DNA of 10,935 nucleotides, taken from assembly GCA_035642125.1 (NCBI GenBank), contig DASQSZ010000472.1, positions 1 to 10,935 on the forward strand. The letters run 5' to 3'. The translations under genes and the position numbers were made by a program. The stretch is from CALAED01 sp937891035. GTDB lineage: Bacteria > Actinomycetota > Actinomycetes > Streptosporangiales > Streptosporangiaceae. Under the pieces are notes generated by a model, which was given only the letters and a program-made list of their open reading frames with translations, searched no databases and was not told where the DNA came from. Shown here piece after piece: positions 7,095 to 10,935 of this stretch. Position 1 is the stretch's first letter. Each line of letters opens with the position of its first letter.

Positions 7095-8791
7095 TAGGGG
7101 GAGCGGCCGCCGAACATCTCGGTCATGCGGAAGGCGAGGGCAAGGTCGCCCTCGATGCGACTGCGCCCGGCCAGCAGCGAGCCGAGCTGTTGTTCGCCGG
7201 TGAGCGACCGGACGAAGTCGGCGACGGGCGCGTGCAGCATCACGACCGGGTCCTTCGGCGGCCCGCCGCGGGCCCGCGCCCGGCCGCCGGCCACCGCGAT
7301 CGTCCACCGCAGGACCCGGCCGTCGGAGGTGGTGAGCTCATAACCGAACTCGCCGGTGAACTCGCCGCCGACGCGCGGATCGTACTGCCGGGCGATCATG
7401 GCGAACAGCGCCCGCTGCACCGCGAGCGAGCCGAAGACCCGCTCGACGCGATCCTCACCCACTCGTTCCACCCAGCGGCGCAGGCCGAGCCGGGCGCGAT
7501 CTCGCGCCGGCCGCTGCGCCGGCTCGCCGCCGCGGCCGGCGCGGACCAGCTCGGCGTCCTCGTCGATCGGATACGGGACCGGCAACGTGCGCGCGGGTTC
7601 GCGGCGGGCGAGCGCGGCCTCGATCGCCGGCGCCAGCCGGTCGGCCTTTTCGGCCTCCTTGTCCTCGCGTCGCTCGGCGAAGCGCGGCAGCACCCGCTTG
7701 CCGAACAGCTCCAGGCTTTCGCAGATGTGCTCATGCCGGTTCTGGCCCGCCGCCAGGACGAAGATGACCTGGTCGACGCCGGCCGCCTCATATCGCGCGA
7801 TCAGGTCGGCGACCTGGTCCGGCGTACCGATGGCCCCGCGCAGCGAGCCGAGGCTCGCCTGCAGCAGGCGAACCCCGAGCGGACCCTGGTCGGGCCGCAC
7901 GATGTGCCGGGCGAAGCCGGCCTCGTCGCGCCGCTCGGTGAACTCGCGCCACAGGTCGGCCGCTCCGACCACGTGCCGCATTCCGTAAAAGTGCGACAGC
8001 GAATAGCCGAAGAAGTGCGCGCCGTCGATGCCGCGCTCGATGGCCGTGGCCTCGTCCTCGGCCATCATCATCGGCACGATGACCGCGATCTGCGGGTTGA
8101 CCGCGAACCCGGCCGGCACGCAGTCGCCGGACGTCAAGATCTCGTAGTACTCGCGCACCCAGGCGGCGGCGTCCTCGGGCTCGACGAAGGAAAACGACAG
8201 GGCGCCGATGCCGCGCCGGGCGGCGAGCCGGATCGTCTGGCGGCGGCTGCAGGCCACCCACAGCGGCGGATGCGGCCGCTGTACGGGCTTGGGCACGACC
8301 TCGCGCGGCGGCATGTGGACGTACTGCCCGTCCCAGCCGCAAAACGGCCGCTCGACGAACATGCGGGTGATGACGTCGAAGGCCTCCTCCCACATGGCCC
8401 GCTTCGCCGTCCGCGCCACACCGAAGCCGCCAAGCTCGGCGGCGGAGCTGGCCTCGCCGGTGCCGAAGTCGACACGGCCATGCGAGATCAGGTCGAGGGT
8501 GGCGATCCGTTCCGCGACCCGGGCCGGATGGTTGATCGGCGGCGGGATCTGCACGATGCCGTGGCCGAGCCGGATCCGCCGGGTGCGCTGACTGGCCGCC
8601 GCCAAGAACACCTCGGGGGCCGCTGAGTGCGAGTACTCCTCGAGGAAGTGGTGCTCGACCTCCCAGACGTAGTCGACGCCGACGCGGTCGGCGATCTCGA
8701 CCTGCTCCAAGGCGTCGGCCAGCAGCTTCTCCTCATCGCCCGGCGCCCAGGGCCGGGGCAGCTGGTGCTCGTAGAAGATCCCGAACCGCAT
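7091..8791 (-). CDS. Luciferase-like (LLM) flavin oxidoreductase fused to SCP2 lipid-carrier domain
   Basis: 566 aa, far longer than a usual LLM protein (~330-380 aa). Residues 1 to ~370 form the luciferase-like TIM barrel: start MRFGIFYEHQ, the EHHF motif (46-49) of luciferase-type flavin monooxygenases, and IGTPDQVADLI (321-331) near the barrel's end. Residues ~371-440 are a charged Ala/Arg-rich linker. About 445-560 resemble an SCP2 sterol-carrier domain, with a DGRVLRWTI strand and the LAGRSRIEGDLALAF segment (540-554) typical of that fold. LLM enzymes use FMN or F420 to oxidise diverse substrates; SCP2 binds lipids, sterols or acyl chains. The fusion suggests a hydrophobic substrate, which is inference. 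The ATG at 8789-8791 has GAGGAGG 5 nt upstream. It follows tetR by 10 bp and is probably co-transcribed with it. Confidence 0.85.
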   Translation of the reverse strand: MRFGIFYEHQLPRPWAPGDEEKLLADALEQVEIADRVGVDYVWEVEHHFLEEYSHSAAPEVFLAAASQRTRRIRLGHGIVQIPPPINHPARVAERIATLDLISHGRVDFGTGEASSAAELGGFGVARTAKRAMWEEAFDVITRMFVERPFCGWDGQYVHMPPREVVPKPVQRPHPPLWVACSRRQTIRLAARRGIGALSFSFVEPEDAAAWVREYYEILTSGDCVPAGFAVNPQIAVIVPMMMAEDEATAIERGIDGAHFFGYSLSHFYGMRHVVGAADLWREFTERRDEAGFARHIVRPDQGPLGVRLLQASLGSLRGAIGTPDQVADLIARYEAAGVDQVIFVLAAGQNRHEHICESLELFGKRVLPRFAERREDKEAEKADRLAPAIEAALARREPARTLPVPYPIDEDAELVRAGRGGEPAQRPARDRARLGLRRWVERVGEDRVERVFGSLAVQRALFAMIARQYDPRVGGEFTGEFGYELTTSDGRVLRWTIAVAGGRARARGGPPKDPVVMLHAPVADFVRSLTGEQQLGSLLAGRSRIEGDLALAFRMTEMFGGRSPY

Positions 8792-8801
8792 GGAGTCCTC
8801 C

Positions 8802-9434
8802 TCAGCCGGTCGGCTCAGCGCCGCCGGGTACGGGGCCGCCCAGATAGCGGATGACGACCCGTGCGATCCGCCTGGCGACCACGTCGGGCGCCTCGGTGGG
8901 CAGCACCACATGGCTGATCGTCAACCGGACCGCGGTATCGACGATCTCGGGCAGCGCCGCGCCCGCGATCTCGGGCCACTGCCGTGCCGCGTGTTCCACG
9001 ATGCGGGCGCGCGCCGCGAACACGACCGGCTCGGCCTGGGTGGTCAGCAGCGGGAGCAGGTCGTCGCCGCCCGTGCCAGTCAAGATCGCCTTTTGGAACG
9101 GGTCGTCGGCGGCCGCGGTCAACGTGAACTCGACGGCCGCCGCCACCGCGGAGAAAAGGTCGTCGCTGGAGTTCAGCGCCTCGTCGACGCCGTCGAGATA
9201 GCGGTCGCCCCGGCGCAGGACGAGGGCTTTGGCCAGGCCCCATTTGTCGCCGAACTCGTTGTAGACCGTTTGGCGGCTCACGCCGACCGCGTCCGCGACG
9301 TCCTGCATCCGTACTGATCGGTAGCCATGCTGGATGAGCAGGGCGGCCGCCGCGTCGAGCAGCTCGTCGCGGATCGCCCGCCTGGGGGTCGCGTCGCGCG
9401 CCGCGCCGCCCGGCCGAGTTCCTTTGGGCACCAC
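8802..9434 (-). CDS. TetR/AcrR family transcriptional regulator
   Basis: 210 aa. The N-terminal helix-turn-helix is clear at about 20-70: IRDELLDAAAALL, then VRMQDVADAVGVSRQTVYNEFGDK, with the recognition helix around 52-61. The rest (~80-205) is a helical ligand-binding and dimerisation domain whose ligand cannot be read from sequence. TetR proteins usually repress neighbouring genes and often themselves until an effector binds. The likely target is its own operon with the LLM-SCP2 gene 10 bp downstream. The start is GTG at 9432-9434, with a second in-frame GTG immediately after; GAGG sits 5 nt upstream but also overlaps a possible -10 element, so the mRNA could be leaderless. Confidence 0.9.
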   Translation of the reverse strand: MVPKGTRPGGAARDATPRRAIRDELLDAAAALLIQHGYRSVRMQDVADAVGVSRQTVYNEFGDKWGLAKALVLRRGDRYLDGVDEALNSSDDLFSAVAAAVEFTLTAAADDPFQKAILTGTGGDDLLPLLTTQAEPVVFAARARIVEHAARQWPEIAGAALPEIVDTAVRLTISHVVLPTEAPDVVARRIARVVIRYLGGPVPGGAEPTG

Positions 9435-9437
9435 ACC

Positions 9438-9465
9438 AGCCTCACGGAGTCGGGTCGGCTGTCAA
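9438..9465 (-). promoter_or_regulatory. Candidate promoter for tetR-LLM
   Basis: On the minus strand a perfect -35 TTGACA lies at 9465-9460. With a 16-bp spacer, GAGGCT (9443-9438) fits a weak TAnnnT-like -10. A start about 7 nt further would fall at the two GTG codons, giving a leaderless or near-leaderless tetR mRNA. Between the upstream stop and this site, GCCGG (9478-9482) and CCGGC (9488-9492) form a small 5-bp hairpin that may weakly end the upstream transcript. Confidence 0.4.
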
Positions 9466-9497
9466 GTCCGAGCGGGAGCCGGATTCGCCGGCCGCGG

Positions 9498-10631
9498 CTA
9501 TCCCCACACGGCGGCGGCGGTCTCGGCCACCAGCTCCAGCTTGCGCCGCTGGTCGTCGACCGTGATGAGGTTGCCCCGCGCCGTGGAGGCGAAACCGCAC
9601 TGCGGGCCGAGGGCGAGCTGGTCAAGCGGCAGGTGCTTGGCCGCCTCGTCGATGCGGCGGTTGAGATCATCCGGGGTTTCGAGTGCGGGCGTCTTTGACG
9701 ACACGAGGCCGAGGACAACCGTGCGGCCGGGCGGGACGAAACGCAGCGGCTCGAATCCACCCGCCCGCTCCGTGTCGAACTCCAACAGCAGCCGGTCGAC
9801 GCCCACCTCGCCGAAGAGCCGCTCGGCGATCGGCTCGTAGCCGCCGGTCGCCGTCCACGCGCTGCGATTGTTGCCGCGGCAAAAATGCATGCCGACGACG
9901 ACGTTGGGATCGCGCTCCTTGGCCGCCCGCACCAGCGTGTTGTCGATCTCGATCAGCTGGTCGAGCCGGGCGTCGACATCCACGCCGCGGGCCAGGCTCT
10001 CGGCCCGCCGCCGCTCGTCCACGTAGGGGATGTAGGCGAGCGAGTCGAGCTGGATCCAGGTGACACCGGCGGCGACGAGGGCCCGCACCTCCTGGACCTG
10101 CAGCTGGACGAAATCGTCCAGCATGTCGGCGCGGGAGGCGTACACCTTGTCGGTCACGCCCGGGCTCCACAGCTGCGCCCCCATGGTGGGGCTGGCCATC
10201 GTGATCTTGAATTGCCCGGGGGAGTGCTTGATGAGGAATGCGGCCTCGGCGGTCTGCTGGGCGATCTTGCGGTAGAGGCGTTCGCCCACCGCCACCGCCG
10301 GCAGGTCGGTCTCCGCGGCCGGCGGCCGCGGCCGGTGGCCGGCCGGCCCGCGATGCCACGCCGGCTGGAAGGACGTCTCGCGATCCACCGGGACCAGCCC
10401 GCCGACCGTCTCCATGAGGTTGGCCATGAAGTTGGCCCGGCGGAACTCGCCGTCGGTGAAGACCTCGAGACCGGCCGCCCGCTGGAGGTCGAGCGCCGCA
10501 AGCACCGCCCGATCTTCGATCTCGCTCAGTTGCTCGGCGGTGAGCCGCCCCGCGTCGCGTAGGGAGCGCGCCGACAGCAACTCGGGTGGGCGAAGCAGGC
10601 TCCCGACGTGCTCGGCGCGATAATCGGTCAC
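9498..10631 (-). CDS. Cobalamin-independent methionine synthase C-terminal-like zinc transferase (MetE-C family)
   Basis: 377 aa, matching only the catalytic C-terminal half of ~750-aa MetE. The putative zinc ligands are His249 and Cys251 in MHFCRGN, Glu284 in LLLEFDTERAG and Cys345 in GPQCGFAS, equivalent to MetE's His-Cys-Glu-Cys set. The start EHVGSLLRP is typical of the single-domain family. IQLDS (193-197) replaces the usual DEPA. Full MetE moves a methyl group from methyltetrahydropteroyltriglutamate to homocysteine; single-domain relatives may use other methyl donors, and epoxyalkane:coenzyme M transferase (XecA/EtnE) is a related zinc enzyme of similar size, so thiol alkylation is a real alternative. 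The GTG at 10629-10631 is the only sensible start, since an in-frame stop lies at 10653-10655. It lacks a strong ribosome site. It lies 63 bp upstream of tetR in the same direction. Confidence 0.85.
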   Translation of the reverse strand: MTDYRAEHVGSLLRPPELLSARSLRDAGRLTAEQLSEIEDRAVLAALDLQRAAGLEVFTDGEFRRANFMANLMETVGGLVPVDRETSFQPAWHRGPAGHRPRPPAAETDLPAVAVGERLYRKIAQQTAEAAFLIKHSPGQFKITMASPTMGAQLWSPGVTDKVYASRADMLDDFVQLQVQEVRALVAAGVTWIQLDSLAYIPYVDERRRAESLARGVDVDARLDQLIEIDNTLVRAAKERDPNVVVGMHFCRGNNRSAWTATGGYEPIAERLFGEVGVDRLLLEFDTERAGGFEPLRFVPPGRTVVLGLVSSKTPALETPDDLNRRIDEAAKHLPLDQLALGPQCGFASTARGNLITVDDQRRKLELVAETAAAVWG

Positions 10632-10656
10632 CGCGGGCTCGCTTTCATCGGTTCAT
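10628..10656 (-). other. Chained mini-ORFs overlapping the MetE-C-like start
   Basis: Two tiny reading frames precede the gene on the minus strand. ATG-AAC-CGA-TGA spans 10656-10645. An ATG-started 6-codon frame (MKASPR) spans 10648-10628. The first overlaps the second by ATGA and the second overlaps the gene's GTG by GTGA. The gene lacks a good ribosome site, so re-initiation or coupling is conceivable. This may be chance in such a short span. Confidence 0.25.
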
Positions 10657-10667
10657 TTCGAACCATA
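10650..10667 (-). promoter_or_regulatory. Candidate -10 and overlapping inverted repeat upstream of the MetE-C-like gene
   Basis: The minus strand carries TATGGT (10667-10662) inside GGGATATGGT (10671-10662), identical to the motif before the HSL-family hydrolase. Overlapping it is a perfect 5-bp inverted repeat, GGTTC (10650-10654), a 5-nt spacer, and GAACC (10660-10664), placed where a repressor would block transcription. No good -35 is visible at 16-18 bp. A start near 10655 would leave a leader of only about 25 nt. Confidence 0.4.
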
Positions 10668-10697
10668 TCCCGGTGATCTTTGTCTGACGCCTCTCCA

Positions 10698-10732
10698 CCG
10701 AGCGGGGGCTCGGCAGATGCCGGCACACCGGC
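10698..10732. repeat. Two adjacent short inverted repeats in the divergent spacer
   Basis: CCGAGC (10698-10703) and GCTCGG (10708-10713) form a perfect 6-bp stem with a GGGG loop. Five bases further, GCCGG (10719-10723) and CCGGC (10728-10732) form a perfect 5-bp stem with a CACA loop. They lie between the divergent MetE-C-like and phosphatidyltransferase genes and could be regulator sites or RNA leader hairpins. Short GC-rich repeats arise easily by chance here. Confidence 0.3.
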
Positions 10733-10798
10733 CCCTGACACCCACTCCTCAGCGCCCGTCCGCCGGGCCGTGGGCGAGAGGCCGGCCGACCTGACGGG

Positions 10799-10804
10799 TA
10801 GGGT
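10799..10804 (+). promoter_or_regulatory. Candidate -10 (TAGGGT) for the phosphatidyltransferase
   Basis: TAGGGT fits the TAnnnT -10 pattern and is preceded by GG. It lies 23 bp before the GTG start and 12 bp before AGGAGGG (10817-10823). A transcription start near 10811 would give a ~17-nt leader. No -35 match is visible at 17 bp. Confidence 0.3.
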
Positions 10805-10827
10805 CAAGGCAGCAACAGGAGGGTGAC

Positions 10828-10935
10828 GTGACCACCGAATCCGGCGGATCTCCCCGGCCAACCTGGCCCGATCAACCTCTCGGGCGCGTGTGGACGGTGC
10901 CGAACGCCTTCAGCTTCGTCCGGCTGCTGGGCGTC
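10828..10935 (+). CDS. CDP-alcohol phosphatidyltransferase family protein, N-terminal fragment
   Basis: Only the first 36 codons are present; the frame is open to the window's end. After a short polar start, GRVWTVPNAFSFVRLLGV matches the beginning of CDP-alcohol phosphatidyltransferases (phosphatidylglycerophosphate/cardiolipin synthase type), where a VPN...S..R.LGV stretch leads into the first membrane helix. These membrane enzymes move a phosphatidyl group from CDP-diacylglycerol to an alcohol. The catalytic D...DG..AR..... motif lies outside the window. The GTG at 10828 has AGGAGGG 4 nt upstream; a GTG at 10823 is out of frame and stops at once. Confidence 0.7.
   Translation, partial: MTTESGGSPRPTWPDQPLGRVWTVPNAFSFVRLLGV

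Noticed and set aside
7190..8626. Plus-strand 478-aa frame opposite the LLM-SCP2 gene
   Set aside because: No motifs and an antisense-shadow composition; the minus-strand gene has clear domains and a strong ribosome site.
10660..10740. Possible cobalamin riboswitch (minus-strand GGGGCCGGTG and GCCCCCGC segments)
   Set aside because: There is a loose resemblance to parts of the conserved core, but the B12-box-like and CCACTG elements are missing and the space is short for a full riboswitch plus the divergent promoter.
10628..10861. Minus-strand 77-aa frame across the divergent spacer
   Set aside because: It overlaps the start of the phosphatidyltransferase, has no family character and lacks a good start signal; only its last codons matter, as a mini-ORF.

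Overview
The window is high-GC DNA with strong third-position G/C bias, GTG starts and strong GGAGG-type ribosome sites. This fits a filamentous actinomycete, broadly Streptomycetales or Streptosporangiales. I cannot place it to genus from sequence alone. It is densely coded metabolic chromosome. I see no tRNA, rRNA, CRISPR array, transposase, prophage gene or long repeat.

Layout. (1) 1-548 (+) is the 3' end of an SbcC/Rad50-type ATPase. (2) 549-2609 (-) is a molybdopterin/[4Fe-4S] oxidoreductase whose stop codon directly abuts the sbcC stop. (3) 2610-2761 is a divergent promoter region. (4) 2762-4357 (+) is a two-gene unit: a flavin-dependent thymidylate synthase (ThyX) with an atypical signature motif, then a dienelactone-hydrolase-family enzyme. 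(5) 4547-5272 (+) is a PuuD-like class I glutamine-amidotransferase-fold hydrolase. (6) 5328-7075 (+) is an alpha/beta hydrolase of the hormone-sensitive-lipase family, overlapping by 4 nt a crotonase-fold protein that lacks both canonical hydratase glutamates. (7) 7091-10631 (-) is a co-directional set. In transcription order it is a short MetE-C-like zinc methyl/thiol-transferase, a TetR regulator, and a luciferase-like flavin oxidoreductase fused to a C-terminal SCP2 sterol/lipid-carrier domain. (8) 10632-10827 is a second divergent promoter region, after which a CDP-alcohol phosphatidyltransferase begins on the + strand and runs off the window.

How the genes may work together. The regulator and the LLM-SCP2 oxidoreductase are 10 bp apart and probably form one operon. 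The hydrolase-crotonase pair is translationally coupled and converges on that operon. A shared role in oxidising or degrading a lipid-like or acyl-CoA substrate is plausible but is inference. ThyX supplies dTMP by family knowledge, but its odd motif makes a paralogous role possible.

No known defence, mobile or biosynthetic 'system' is visible. The most unusual items are the LLM-SCP2 fusion, the crotonase without its catalytic glutamates, the ThyX with a one-residue-longer signature loop, the standalone MetE-C-like enzyme with a chain of overlapping mini-ORFs at its start, and a GGGATATGGT 10-mer shared by two promoter regions.
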